This document shows positions 1 through 9,000 of a stretch of DNA of 29,109 nucleotides, in pieces (positions within the stretch are counted from its first letter, which is position 1; each line of letters begins with the position of its first letter). Source of the stretch: Firmicutes bacterium UBA4996 (GTDB taxonomy: Bacteria > Bacillota > Limnochordia > Darwinibacteriales > Darwinibacteriaceae); assembly GCA_002396805.1 (NCBI GenBank), contig DGYW01000053.1, positions 1 to 29,109 of the forward strand, given 5' to 3'. The translations under genes were made by a program, and so were the position numbers. The notes below the pieces were generated by a model. That model saw only the letters and a program-made list of their open reading frames with translations, had not been told where the DNA came from and did no database searches.

Positions 1-147
1 TAAATGCCTTAAGCTTTTTCAAAGCGTGAATCAATGTAGATTAGATGCTTTGAATGTTTGCCTTTTTTTGCGGCAACGGAATCATCTTATCACATTACCG
101 TCTCGCCGTCAATGCTTCTGCAATGACAAATAGGCGAAATTAAGGAG

Positions 148-190
148 AAAACTGCCTCCCCCTGATAAATTCGTTGGGGGCGACAGTTTT
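148..190 (-). terminator. Probable terminator after gyrA
   Basis: An imperfect inverted repeat: AAAACTG and five C (148-162) pair with five G and CAGTTTT (176-190), with a 3-nt internal mismatch and a 13-nt loop. It lies 38 bases past the gyrA stop and on the minus strand is followed by a T-rich but broken tract, so it is a plausible though not ideal Rho-independent terminator. The rest of 1-227 holds no gene I can support; a 7-bp repeat (TCAAAGC at 19-25, GCTTTGA at 47-53) is followed by seven T on the plus strand and may end something read from outside the window. Confidence 0.55.
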
Positions 191-227
191 AAACTATAGC
201 ATAAGGCTAAATTGATGTCAACCACTT

Positions 228-2708
228 TTATTCTTCAGATTCTACCTGCTCTACCTCAGGCGCCTCGTCATCCTCTTCCTCTTTACCGACGATATTGGCA
301 ATGGCGACAACTCGATCGTTGTCAGTGAGCCGCATCAGGGTTACGCCTTGGGTATTTCTACCTAATTGAGAGATCTCCGCAACTTTCATGCGAATCATAA
401 TCCCCTCAACAGACAATAACATTATCTCATTAGATTCATGCACAACCTGAATTCCCACGATAGAACCGGTCTTTTCTGTCTTATTCAAAGTCAAGACACC
501 CTTACCAGCCCGATTAGTTACTCGATATTCGGAAATGGGAGTCCGTTTTCCAAAGCCACGTTCGGTGACCACTAATAAGTCCGCATCATCATTAGCTACA
601 CCAAGACCTATCACCTGATCGCCTTCATCTAATCTAATTCCAATTACACCTTGGGCAGAACGACCCATAGGACGAATCTGATCCTCTTCAAAGCGAATAG
701 CTTGGCCTTTTTTGGTCACTAGAACTACTTCTTCTTTCCCATCAGTAAGCTCAATACCCACTAGCTCGTCATCATCTACTAAAGTGATGCAAATTAGTCC
801 ACCACTGCGGTTAGTGTCAAATTCACTAAGCACCGTCTTTTTGATAGTCCCGTTGGCGGTGGCCATGGTGAGGTATTGGTCATCCAAATATTCACTAATA
901 GGAATCGTAGCCTGGATTCTTTCGCCAGGTTCAAGGCTGAGTAAGTTAATCACTGCAAAGCCCCTAGCGTTACGGCCAGCTTCAGGAATCTCATGACCAC
1001 GTAGTCGATACACCCGTCCCTTGTTAGTAAAGAAAAGAACGTAACTATGGGTGCTCGCTACAAATAGCTGCTCCACAAAGTCATCAGCCCGAGTATTCAG
1101 GGCCGTGATTCCTCGTCCCCCTCGCCTTTGGGCACGATAGGTATCCACAGGTAAGCGTTTGATATAACCTTGATGGGTCATGGTGACTACGATGTCTTCT
1201 TCCGCAATCAGATCCACATCTTCCAAATTACCTACGGACAGACCAATCTTCGTGCGCCTCTCATCTGCAAACTGATCTTTGATTTCAATCAGTTCTTTTT
1301 TGATAATCTCGTAAACCAAGTTCATATCCCCTAGAATTGCTTTGAGTCTAGTTATGGTCTTGAGGAGTTCTTGGTATTCTTCTTCGATCTTATCCCGCTC
1401 TAAACCGGTTAAGCGACGTAGTTGCATATCCAAAATGGCGACCGCTTGTCGTTCAGTTAAACCGAACCGCTCCATGAGACCTTGTCTAGCTGTCTGATCG
1501 TTTTTGGCTGCCCTAATCAAAGCGATAATTTCATCGATATTATCCAAGGCAATCCGATAACCTTCAAGGATATGGGCCCGTTCTTCCGCCCTGCGTAATT
1601 CAAAGCGAGTCCGTCGAACAATTACTTCCTTTTGGTGATCCAAATAGTTAGTGAGTACTTCTTTTAGGTTCAATACTTTTGGCTCGTTATTCACTAAGGC
1701 TAGCATGATCACACCAAAAGTATCTTCTAATTGGCTGTGCTTGTACAGACGATTGAGCACCACATGAGGATCGGCGTCTCGTCTTACTTCAATCACGATT
1801 CGCATACCGGATTTATCAGATTCATCCCGTAAATCCGTAATGCCTTCCACCCTTTTTTCCCGTACTAACTCCGCAATTTTCTCGATTAAACGAGATTTAT
1901 TTACCTGGTACGGAAGTTCCGTTACGATTATGCGAGTCTTCCCGTTAGACATTTGCTCGATCTGACTCTTAGCACGAACCCGAATCCGTCCCCGCCCAGT
2001 TGCATAAGCATCGCGAATGCCTTCTCTCCCTTGGATAATGGCTCCAGTAGGGAAGTCTGGGCCCTTGACATGGGCCATAAGTTCTTTGATGCTCACATCA
2101 GGATTATCAATCAATTCAATGAGACCATCAATAACCTCCCCCAAATTATGAGGAGGAATATTTGTGGCCATTCCCACCGCAATTCCTGCAGAACCATTTA
2201 CTAAAAGATTAGGAAATTTACTGGGTAACACCGAAGGCTGTTCTAAGGTTTCGTCAAAGTTGGGAACAAAATCCACCGTATCTTTATCAATGTCCTTCAA
2301 CATCTCCATGGCGATCTTAGAAAGTCTAGCCTCCGTATAACGCATGGCAGCAGCTGGATCCCCGTCCACGCTGCCGAAGTTTCCGTGGCCATCCACTAAC
2401 ATATTGCGGTAAGAAAAAGGCTGAGCCATGCGGACCATGGCATCGTAAATAGCTGAGTCGCCATGGGGATGATACTTACCCATGACTTCACCCACAATTC
2501 TGGCCGATTTTTTATGAGGTCGGTCAGGACGGTTCCCCAGTTCTAGCATTCCGAATAAAATCCGCCGTTGTACTGGTTTGAGACCGTCTCGTACATCAGG
2601 CAAAGCCCGTTCCACAATTACACTCATGGCATAGTTAATATACGATGTCTTCATCTCATCGCTAATTTTAACGGGGATTGTTTTTCCATTATGCAAATTG
2701 ATACTCAA
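228..2708 (-). CDS. gyrA: DNA gyrase subunit A
   Basis: The DNA-cleaving subunit of gyrase, which with GyrB introduces negative supercoils using ATP. The protein has 826 residues, a usual length. The N-terminal winged-helix/tower part contains the quinolone-resistance segment HPHGDSAIYDA (80-90) with Ser85 and Asp89 in the wild-type state, and the catalytic tyrosine Tyr124 in AAMRYTE. The GyrA box appears as QRRGGRG at the start of the C-terminal beta-pinwheel that wraps DNA, so this is gyrase rather than topoisomerase IV ParC. The protein ends in a strongly acidic tail. The start is TTG at 2708, supported by AAGGGGTGG about 6 bases upstream; no better ATG is in frame nearby. It follows gyrB by 17 bases and is surely co-transcribed with it. 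Confidence 0.98.
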   Translation of the reverse strand: MSINLHNGKTIPVKISDEMKTSYINYAMSVIVERALPDVRDGLKPVQRRILFGMLELGNRPDRPHKKSARIVGEVMGKYHPHGDSAIYDAMVRMAQPFSYRNMLVDGHGNFGSVDGDPAAAMRYTEARLSKIAMEMLKDIDKDTVDFVPNFDETLEQPSVLPSKFPNLLVNGSAGIAVGMATNIPPHNLGEVIDGLIELIDNPDVSIKELMAHVKGPDFPTGAIIQGREGIRDAYATGRGRIRVRAKSQIEQMSNGKTRIIVTELPYQVNKSRLIEKIAELVREKRVEGITDLRDESDKSGMRIVIEVRRDADPHVVLNRLYKHSQLEDTFGVIMLALVNNEPKVLNLKEVLTNYLDHQKEVIVRRTRFELRRAEERAHILEGYRIALDNIDEIIALIRAAKNDQTARQGLMERFGLTERQAVAILDMQLRRLTGLERDKIEEEYQELLKTITRLKAILGDMNLVYEIIKKELIEIKDQFADERRTKIGLSVGNLEDVDLIAEEDIVVTMTHQGYIKRLPVDTYRAQRRGGRGITALNTRADDFVEQLFVASTHSYVLFFTNKGRVYRLRGHEIPEAGRNARGFAVINLLSLEPGERIQATIPISEYLDDQYLTMATANGTIKKTVLSEFDTNRSGGLICITLVDDDELVGIELTDGKEEVVLVTKKGQAIRFEEDQIRPMGRSAQGVIGIRLDEGDQVIGLGVANDDADLLVVTERGFGKRTPISEYRVTNRAGKGVLTLNKTEKTGSIVGIQVVHESNEIMLLSVEGIMIRMKVAEISQLGRNTQGVTLMRLTDNDRVVAIANIVGKEEEDDEAPEVEQVESEE

Positions 2709-2725
2709 ATAGATCCACCCCTTAG

Positions 2726-4642
2726 CTAAATGTCTAGATTCGTTACTTCTTTAGCGTGTTCCTCAATGAACTCTCGGCGCGGTTCCACCTTTTCCCCCAT
2801 TAATGTAGTGAAAATATCATCGGCCAAGATGGCATCTTCAATCTTTAACTGTAATATAGTACGCTTAGCTGGGTCCATTGTGGTTTCCCAGAGCTGATCC
2901 GCATTCATTTCACCTAAACCTTTGTAACGTTGAATGGCAATGCCCTGGCGACCAACCCGTTCAATGATTTCATCAAGCTCTTGATCATTAAAACCGTAAT
3001 AGGATTCCCGACCCTTCCGCACCTGATACAAGGGTGGTAGAGCAATATACACATAACCATGCTCCAAAAGGGGACGCATATAGCGATAGAAGAAGGTCAG
3101 CAGTAGCGTACGAATATGGGCACCATCTACGTCCGCGTCTGTCATGATAATGATCTTGTGATAGCGGGCCTTCTCAATCTCAAAATCTTCACCAATTCCT
3201 GTTCCAAAAGCCGTGACCATGGCTCGGATTTCAGCATTACTCAAAATCCTATCGAGCCTCGCTTTTTCCACGTTTAAAATTTTACCTCTCAAGGGTAAAA
3301 TGGCCTGGAAACGACGATCCCTACTTTGCTTGGCAGTTCCACCAGCAGAGTCACCTTCCACGATGAAAAGCTCACACAATTCTGGATCAGTTAAGCTACA
3401 ATCAGCCAATTTGCCCGGCAAAGAAGAGATCTCCAAGGCACTTTTGCGCCTGGTCAACTCCCTAGCTTTACGGGCGGCTTGTCTAGCCCTAGCAGCCTGC
3501 AACCCCTTATCCATAATACGTTTGGCATCGGCGGGATTTTCTTCCAAAAAGACGGCTAATTCTTCACCAACGATAGACTCTACCAAACCACGAACCTCAC
3601 TATTGCCTAGCTTGGTTTTAGTTTGACCTTCAAATTGAGGATCCGGAATCCGCACACTAATCAAAGCTGTACATCCTTCTCGCACGTCATCGCCTGTGAG
3701 GTTTTCATCATTTTGTTTCAAAAAGTTCTTTCGGCGCGCGTAATCATTAATAGTCCGCGTTAGAGCACTACGAAAACCAATTAAATGGGTGCCACCTTCA
3801 TGGGTGTTAATGTTATTGGCGAAACTAAGCATAGTTTCGGTATAACTGTCGTTATATTGAATTGCTACCTCAACCTCGATATCTTCCTTTTTGGTAGCAA
3901 AATAGATCGGATTTTTCATAACTGCCGTTTTATTGCGATTTAAATAATCCACATAGGAAACAATGCCACCTTTATACAAAAAACGGTGGTAGCGTTTGGA
4001 CCGATGATCACTAAAGGTAATAGTGATTCCCTTATTTAAAAAGGCCAATTCGCGAAGCCGATACACAATGGTATCCGCTTGAAACTCTACTGTTTCAAAG
4101 ACTGTAGCATCAGGCATGAAACGAATTTGAGTTCCAGATTCCTTGGTTGGTCCCACATCTTGAAGACTTTCTTGGGCCACACCTCGCTGATACCGTTGGG
4201 AATAGTGGCGTCCGTTATACCAAACTTCCGCTTGTAGCCATTCGGAAAGGGCGTTTACAACCGCAACACCCACACCATGTAGACCACCCGAGACCTTATA
4301 GTGAGCTCCCTCTTGGCCGAACTTACCACCGGCGTGAAGGATCGTTAAAACAGTCTCCAAAGTGGAAATTTTAGTCTTCGAGTGAATCTCCACTGGAATA
4401 CCGCTGCCATTGTCTCGTACCGAAAGGGACCCATCTTCATGAATTACCACGTCAATCTGGTCACAATAGCCCGCCATGGCTTCGTCAATTGAATTGTCTA
4501 CTACCTCCACGAACAGATGGTGCAGGCCACTAACATCGGTGTTACCAATGTACATTCCTGGCCGGCGCCTAACCGCCTCAAGACCCTCTAAGACTTGGAT
4601 CTGATCCGCTGTATAGGTAGGAGTTATTGGTTGCTTTTCCAA
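2726..4642 (-). CDS. gyrB: DNA gyrase subunit B
   Basis: The ATPase subunit of DNA gyrase. The 638-residue protein has the GHKL ATP-binding domain (EVVDNSIDEAMAG with catalytic Glu46 and Mg-binding Asn50; GGLHGVGVAVVNALS at 119-133), a transducer domain, and a TOPRIM domain with EGDSAGG (429-435) and TDADVDGAH (501-509), followed by the C-terminal QRYKGLGEMN motif. It lacks the roughly 170-residue insert of enterobacterial GyrB, as is usual in Bacillota. The start is TTG at 4642, 6 bases after the remB stop; its AAGGAG lies inside the last codons of remB with a rather long 12-base spacing. That arrangement suggests translational coupling to remB. Confidence 0.98.
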   Translation of the reverse strand: MEKQPITPTYTADQIQVLEGLEAVRRRPGMYIGNTDVSGLHHLFVEVVDNSIDEAMAGYCDQIDVVIHEDGSLSVRDNGSGIPVEIHSKTKISTLETVLTILHAGGKFGQEGAHYKVSGGLHGVGVAVVNALSEWLQAEVWYNGRHYSQRYQRGVAQESLQDVGPTKESGTQIRFMPDATVFETVEFQADTIVYRLRELAFLNKGITITFSDHRSKRYHRFLYKGGIVSYVDYLNRNKTAVMKNPIYFATKKEDIEVEVAIQYNDSYTETMLSFANNINTHEGGTHLIGFRSALTRTINDYARRKNFLKQNDENLTGDDVREGCTALISVRIPDPQFEGQTKTKLGNSEVRGLVESIVGEELAVFLEENPADAKRIMDKGLQAARARQAARKARELTRRKSALEISSLPGKLADCSLTDPELCELFIVEGDSAGGTAKQSRDRRFQAILPLRGKILNVEKARLDRILSNAEIRAMVTAFGTGIGEDFEIEKARYHKIIIMTDADVDGAHIRTLLLTFFYRYMRPLLEHGYVYIALPPLYQVRKGRESYYGFNDQELDEIIERVGRQGIAIQRYKGLGEMNADQLWETTMDPAKRTILQLKIEDAILADDIFTTLMGEKVEPRREFIEEHAKEVTNLDI

Positions 4643-4648
4643 GATCTA

Positions 4649-4912
4649 TCAACTCTCCTTAAACTCAATCTCTTGTAAATAGCCCCTCTGAGCCCTCTTA
4701 TTGAGGGTTCGAACCGAAATAGGCGAAAGGTAAATGTATTTAGCACTAATCACACAAGAAATTGGCTCCTCACTCAATTGTATCACAAAACCTTCTTCTT
4801 CGGCTGTTCTCAAAAACTCTAAGTTCAATTGTGAGTTGTCCTGCTCTAGTTTGATGATGCTAATGACCTCACTCAAGGGGACAACAACGTCCTTACCAAG
4901 ATGTAAAAACAT
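4649..4912 (-). CDS. remB: DUF370 protein, RemB-like (YaaB)
   Basis: An 87-residue protein of the DUF370 family, which includes RemA and RemB of Bacillus; RemA is a DNA-binding activator of biofilm matrix and osmoprotection genes, while RemB (YaaB) is less understood. It begins MFLHLGKDVVVPLSEVISII, typical of the family, and carries the C-terminal S-x-x-TLxKRAQ segment found in YaaB. Its place between recF and gyrB is exactly that of B. subtilis yaaB/remB, which is the main reason to prefer RemB over RemA. The start ATG at 4912 has AAGGGAGAG just upstream, 15 bases after the recF stop. Confidence 0.88.
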   Translation of the reverse strand: MFLHLGKDVVVPLSEVISIIKLEQDNSQLNLEFLRTAEEEGFVIQLSEEPISCVISAKYIYLSPISVRTLNKRAQRGYLQEIEFKES

Positions 4913-4927
4913 AATCTCTCCCTTTCT

Positions 4928-6043
4928 TTAGAGGATCCTTCCTGATTCGATTCGAAAAACTCTTGCCTCTTGCCTTGTTTTTTCATCAAAACTGGCAAGA
5001 TTGGTTGTGGTCACTATGGTCTGTGCTTTTCTATTTAAAATAGACAGCAAAAAAGAGCGGCGGGTTTGATCCAGCTCGGACATAACATCGTCTAAAAGCA
5101 CCACGGGGTATTCCCCCGCCTCCCTGGACATGAGCTCCAATTCAGCCAAAATGTAGGCAAGTACCGCCGTTCGTTGCTGACCTTGACTACCAAAGGTTTT
5201 TAAGTCTAAACCATTAATCAAAAAGATAATATCATCTCGTTGGGGACCAACTAAGGTGTAACCGCGGCGAAGCTCTTCTTCCCTTCTATCCTTAAGCTCG
5301 CTCCAGAAAAACTGTTCGATTTCTGCTAAAGTGTACTGTTTGTGCTCTTGCGTATTTGCAGCAAAAAACGGTGCATAAGCCACCTGCAGATTCTCTAATT
5401 CATGACTTATTGTCTCATGGGCCCTTTGGGCAAATTCTTCTAAAATGCTGAGAATTTCTTGCCGTCGCCAGATAAGCTCGCTTCCCAAGGCCACTAACTG
5501 AGTATCCCAGACCGGTACTTGCTTCACTAAACTTCGTTGCATTTGTGCTTCCTTCAGCAAACTATTTCGTTGCCGCACCACACGCTGATATTTTAAGAGA
5601 GTGGTTCGATAAACCGCGTCAATTTGGCAAATCTGGATATCTAAAAAGCGACGTCGATCCCCTGGAGATCCTTTCACCAATTGAAGGCTATCGGGGGTAA
5701 ACAAGACTGTGTTTAATTGACCCACAAAAGAATTAGCATTAGTAGATTTCTGATTCACTAATAATTTTTTACTCGTAGCTAAGCTCACTTGTACCGCCAG
5801 ATCAAGCCGAGCCATTTTTTGAACTTGCGCGTGAATGATGGTTTGGTTTGCTCCATGTTTGATTAGCTCGGTTTCACGACCTGTCCGATAAGATTTGCTT
5901 AGAGACAACACATAAATTGCTTCTAAAAGATTGGTCTTACCTTGGGCATTATCCCCCACAAAAATATTGAGCCCAGGATTAAGTTCCAAGCTTTGATCTG
6001 AATAATTGCGAAAATCCCGGAGATGGAGGGTCTTGATATGCAT
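4928..6043 (-). CDS. recF: DNA replication and repair protein RecF
   Basis: An SMC-like ABC ATPase that loads RecA at single-strand gaps together with RecO and RecR. The 371-residue protein has Walker A GDNAQGKTN (30-38), the RecF hallmark segment FTPDSLQLVKGSPGDRRRFLD, an ABC signature-like GSQGQQRT, and Walker B/D-loop LLDDVMSELD near the C-terminus. Length is normal. The ATG at 6043 directly abuts the yaaA stop codon with no gap, so the two are translationally coupled within the dnaA-dnaN-yaaA-recF-remB-gyrB-gyrA cluster. Confidence 0.97.
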   Translation of the reverse strand: MHIKTLHLRDFRNYSDQSLELNPGLNIFVGDNAQGKTNLLEAIYVLSLSKSYRTGRETELIKHGANQTIIHAQVQKMARLDLAVQVSLATSKKLLVNQKSTNANSFVGQLNTVLFTPDSLQLVKGSPGDRRRFLDIQICQIDAVYRTTLLKYQRVVRQRNSLLKEAQMQRSLVKQVPVWDTQLVALGSELIWRRQEILSILEEFAQRAHETISHELENLQVAYAPFFAANTQEHKQYTLAEIEQFFWSELKDRREEELRRGYTLVGPQRDDIIFLINGLDLKTFGSQGQQRTAVLAYILAELELMSREAGEYPVVLLDDVMSELDQTRRSFLLSILNRKAQTIVTTTNLASFDEKTRQEARVFRIESGRIL

Positions 6044-6262
6044 TTAAGATTCACGGCCAACGATGAATTTTGGACCATTGTTCATGGACACAATGTCACC
6101 TGGACCAAGTTTCACTGAACGACGAGTCTCTATTTGACCATTAACTGACACTTGTCCGCCTTGAATTAGTTGTTTTGCTTCACCACCTGAAGCTACAACA
6201 TTGGCCCACTTTAAGAGTTGATCAAGATGAATGACGGGGGTTTTGATTTTGATTTCTTGCAT
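6044..6262 (-). CDS. yaaA: S4-domain protein YaaA
   Basis: A 72-residue S4-type RNA-binding domain protein found between dnaN and recF in most Bacillota (YaaA, also named RlbA). The S4 fold is visible in LDQLLKWANVVASGGEAKQLIQGGQVSVNGQ-type spacing (central residues about 13-45), ending in GDIVSMNNGPKFIV. The family is thought to act in ribosome or RNA biology, but the exact role is not settled. The ATG at 6262 has a good site (AGAGGGAGAG) and lies 19 bases after dnaN. Confidence 0.93.
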   Translation of the reverse strand: MQEIKIKTPVIHLDQLLKWANVVASGGEAKQLIQGGQVSVNGQIETRRSVKLGPGDIVSMNNGPKFIVGRES

Positions 6263-6281
6263 AGTCTCTCCCTCTTCTTGG

Positions 6282-7370
6282 TTAGATTCTGATGGGCATC
6301 AATACATACAGATGATCATCACTATCGGCTGGCTTGATTAGCGCTTGCCGAGTTCCTTCGAAACGGAATTCCACTTGATCCGCATCCATTGTTTTGAGCA
6401 TATCGAGCATGAATTTCGGCGAATAGGCTGCTCGTTCATCGTTGCCCTCTTGTTCTACACTATATTGTTCTTGCGATCTTCCCAAACCTGAGGTTGTGCC
6501 AATTTCTAAAACTCCATCAGTTAGCTGAATTAGTACCGGTACCTTTTCTGCTCGACTAAACAAATGAGCTCGTTCTAAAGCTTGAATAAACTGTTGTCTT
6601 TTGATAACAAATGCGGTTTTTTGCTCAGTAAACAAAACAGAGCGATAGTTTGGAAATTTCCCATCAATTAATCTAGTAGTGAAAATGGTGTCATTAAAGC
6701 GAAATGCCAATTGGTTGTCACCAAATAATACTTCGACCAAGGTTTCTGTGATGGGCAAACATCTTCCTAGTTCAACCAAGCTTGGTTTAGGTACAATAAA
6801 TTGTTTTTTCTCAGCAAAGGTTTGTCCTGTTTGAGCCTGTACATAGGAAAGTCGATTAGAATCAGTTGCCACAAATTGGTATTTATCTTGTTCTATCTCT
6901 ACTAATACTCCTGAGAAGATCGGTTGATGATCATCGTTAGAGGTGGCAAAACTACTGTTTTTTATTAAGCGTTCTAGCTCATAATCAGTTAAAGCCAACA
7001 CTTTCTCTTCACAGCTGGGATATTCAGGATAATCATCTGTAGAAATAGTATTTAAAGAGAAATCCATTGTACCTGAACTGACCGTGACTTGGTTATCTTG
7101 AGTTTGGACAATTACGTTATCATAAGGTAGTTTGCGAATTAACTCAGAAAATAAACGGCCATCAACGATTTGTTCACCTGGTTGAAGGGTTGTACAGGGA
7201 ATCTTAGTCTTAATGGCAATTTGTAAGTTATTAGCAGTTAGAGTTAGGACGTTTTGTTCAACTAAAAGATGTATTCCCTGTAAAGCAGGAATGGAATCAT
7301 TAGTCGCGATAGCTCGTTCAACTATATTGACACCAGCAATAAGATCTGCACCTTTTACATTGAAATGCAT
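6282..7370 (-). CDS. dnaN: DNA polymerase III beta sliding clamp
   Basis: The ring-shaped processivity clamp. With the start at the ATG at 7370 (MHFNVKGADLIAGVNIVERA) the protein has 362 residues, normal for the family; three repeated clamp domains are present and the C-terminus ends YVLMPIRI, the usual clamp ending (LMPxR). The reading frame is open further upstream to 7475, but that extension runs through origin DNA with DnaA boxes and trios, looks unlike any clamp N-terminus, and has no ribosome site. The ATG at 7370 is preceded by a perfect AGGAGG (7383-7378) at 7 bases, which decides the start. Confidence 0.97.
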   Translation of the reverse strand: MHFNVKGADLIAGVNIVERAIATNDSIPALQGIHLLVEQNVLTLTANNLQIAIKTKIPCTTLQPGEQIVDGRLFSELIRKLPYDNVIVQTQDNQVTVSSGTMDFSLNTISTDDYPEYPSCEEKVLALTDYELERLIKNSSFATSNDDHQPIFSGVLVEIEQDKYQFVATDSNRLSYVQAQTGQTFAEKKQFIVPKPSLVELGRCLPITETLVEVLFGDNQLAFRFNDTIFTTRLIDGKFPNYRSVLFTEQKTAFVIKRQQFIQALERAHLFSRAEKVPVLIQLTDGVLEIGTTSGLGRSQEQYSVEQEGNDERAAYSPKFMLDMLKTMDADQVEFRFEGTRQALIKPADSDDHLYVLMPIRI

Positions 7371-7602
7371 AAATATACCTCCTGTGGAATAGTGGCTTAG
7401 AATGTTATGTGACCTTAAGATAGATCTTTTATTAGTAGTAATAGTAGTAGGGCCTGTGTATTTGTGGAAAACCATTTATATTGAGTAGGGATGATGGTTT
7501 GTGGAAAACATAACTTGTTCATGGTTGTTCAAGATTATCCACAACCTTCACAAACACTCTTTTAGGAAAAGTTGTTATCCCCTGATTATCCACAGCTTAT
7601 CC
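7371..7602. other. oriC: oriC, dnaA-dnaN part (unwinding side)
   Basis: The 232-bp gap between dnaA and dnaN. It holds two perfect DnaA boxes TTATCCACA (7535-7543, 7586-7594), two near-perfect boxes read as TTTTCCACA on the minus strand (7463-7471, 7500-7508), a weaker TTATCCCCT (7575-7583), then a GC-rich spot (GGGCC, 7450-7454), a row of DnaA-trios (7433-7450) and an AT-rich stretch to about 7395. Box, GC patch, trios, AT-rich DNA is the order described for the basal unwinding system of B. subtilis, which also lies downstream of dnaA. Assignment as the unwinding side of oriC is inference from this layout. Confidence 0.85.
7433..7450 (+). repeat. DnaA-trio array (six trinucleotides)
   Basis: Six contiguous trinucleotides TAG TAG TAA TAG TAG TAG on the plus strand, which read 3' to 5' away from the boxes are GAT GAT GAT AAT GAT GAT. 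This matches the 3'-[G/A]AT-5' DnaA-trio known to guide DnaA from double-stranded boxes onto single-stranded DNA during origin melting. The array sits next to GGGCC and the box at 7463-7471. Confidence 0.8.
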
Positions 7603-9000
7603 TTAAAAACGGTGAATAAGATCAATCAACTCTTTCACTGTACTTTGTAATGAAGGGTCAAGTTTGAGTTCGCCCTCAATCTTTTCATAAGCGTGAATTA
7701 CGGTAGTGTGGTCTCTCCCACCAAATACGGTTCCGATTTCAGGTAAGGAACTATCAGTTAACTCTCGAGCTAAGTACATGGCTATTTGCCTCGGGAAGGT
7801 AATGTTTCGGGTTCTTCGTTTGGATTTCATTTCGGCCACTTTAATCCCAAAGTGTTCTGCCACTACTTCTTGAATGTTTTCAATAGTTACTGGTCTGTGG
7901 GCAGGGGCCTTAATAATGTCTTTCAGGGCCTCTGCAACGGTTTCAGAATTTAACGGGCGATCTTCTAGTTCTGCAAAAGCGGTAGCTCGCACTAGAGCTC
8001 CCTCTAGTTCTCGAATATTTGATTGAATATGGGTAGCAATAAACGAGAGTACTTCTTGGCTAACAATTAAATTATCCAGGGTGGCCTTTTTACGCAAAAT
8101 GGCGATCCTAGTCTCCAGATCGGGGGGTTGGATGTCCGTAATTAAGCCCCACTCAAATCGCGAGCGTAGGCGTTCTTCTAATGTAGGAATATCTTTTGGT
8201 GGCCGATCAGAGGAAATTATAATTTGCCGATTAGCTTCGTAGAGCGCATTAAAAGTATGAAAGAACTCTTCTTGGGTAGATTCTTTGCCCGCGACAAATT
8301 GGATATCGTCTACAAGTAGAATGTCAACATTACGATATCGATTGCGAAAATCAATCATGGACTTTTTCCCAATAGCGGAGATGAGATCGTTCGTGAAAGT
8401 CTCAGAAGTTACATAAACCACAGAGATATTAGGGTTTTGCTCTAGGGCATAATGACCAATTGCGTGCATTAAGTGTGTTTTCCCCAGACCAACTCCCCCA
8501 TAAAGAAAAAGAGGGTTGTAGGCCTTTGATGGTCCCTCTGCGACCGCTAAAGAAGCTGCGTGGGCAAACCGGTTAGAGTTGCCTACAACAAAGGAATCAA
8601 AGGTGTAGCGGGGATTTAAAATTGATGAAGTTTGGGTGGCCTCTCGTTGAGGCAGTGTCCCTTCGGTTGTGGATGATACCTCTGCAGGAGCTATAGGATG
8701 TGCTTCTGGCCCTTGGGCACCAGGTGTAGTTAGGGACTTCATGCCTTCGGGAATAGTAAACCTAATGTCCCAATCTCGATTAGCTACTTGCCGGAGTGTT
8801 TTTTGGAGAGGATTGACATAGCGGGCTTCAACCCAATCTTTGGTGAATTCGTTTGGAAATTCAACATACAGGGTGTTACCTTCGAGTCGCACCGGTTTGC
8901 TATTCTTTAGCCAAGCATCAAAGGATCGAGGAGCCAACTCAGAGGACATAATCGTTAGCACTTCATCCCAAACTAAATTTAACTGGTTTAGCTGTTCCAT
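7603..9000 (-). CDS. dnaA: Chromosomal replication initiator DnaA
   Basis: The AAA+ initiator that binds DnaA boxes and melts the origin. The 465-residue protein has domain I (about 1-85), a short linker rich in Pro/Thr/Ser (about 86-128), the AAA+ core starting at LNPRYTFDSFVVGNSNRFAH with Walker A GGVGLGKT (168-175) and Walker B ILLVDDIQF, and domain IV with the DnaA signature (RxITFPRQIAMYLARELTDSS, then GGRDHTTVIHA). The ATG at 9000 follows GGGAGG at a good distance. I do not see a clear sigma-A promoter in the 9001-9300 DNA; the abundance of DnaA boxes there suggests autoregulation, as is known in other bacteria. Confidence 0.98.
   Translation of the reverse strand: MEQLNQLNLVWDEVLTIMSSELAPRSFDAWLKNSKPVRLEGNTLYVEFPNEFTKDWVEARYVNPLQKTLRQVANRDWDIRFTIPEGMKSLTTPGAQGPEAHPIAPAEVSSTTEGTLPQREATQTSSILNPRYTFDSFVVGNSNRFAHAASLAVAEGPSKAYNPLFLYGGVGLGKTHLMHAIGHYALEQNPNISVVYVTSETFTNDLISAIGKKSMIDFRNRYRNVDILLVDDIQFVAGKESTQEEFFHTFNALYEANRQIIISSDRPPKDIPTLEERLRSRFEWGLITDIQPPDLETRIAILRKKATLDNLIVSQEVLSFIATHIQSNIRELEGALVRATAFAELEDRPLNSETVAEALKDIIKAPAHRPVTIENIQEVVAEHFGIKVAEMKSKRRTRNITFPRQIAMYLARELTDSSLPEIGTVFGGRDHTTVIHAYEKIEGELKLDPSLQSTVKELIDLIHRF

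Noticed and set aside
7371..7475. N-terminal extension of dnaN by 35 codons
   Set aside because: It runs through the trio array and a DnaA box, has no ribosome site and does not resemble clamp N-termini, while ATG at 7370 has a perfect AGGAGG.
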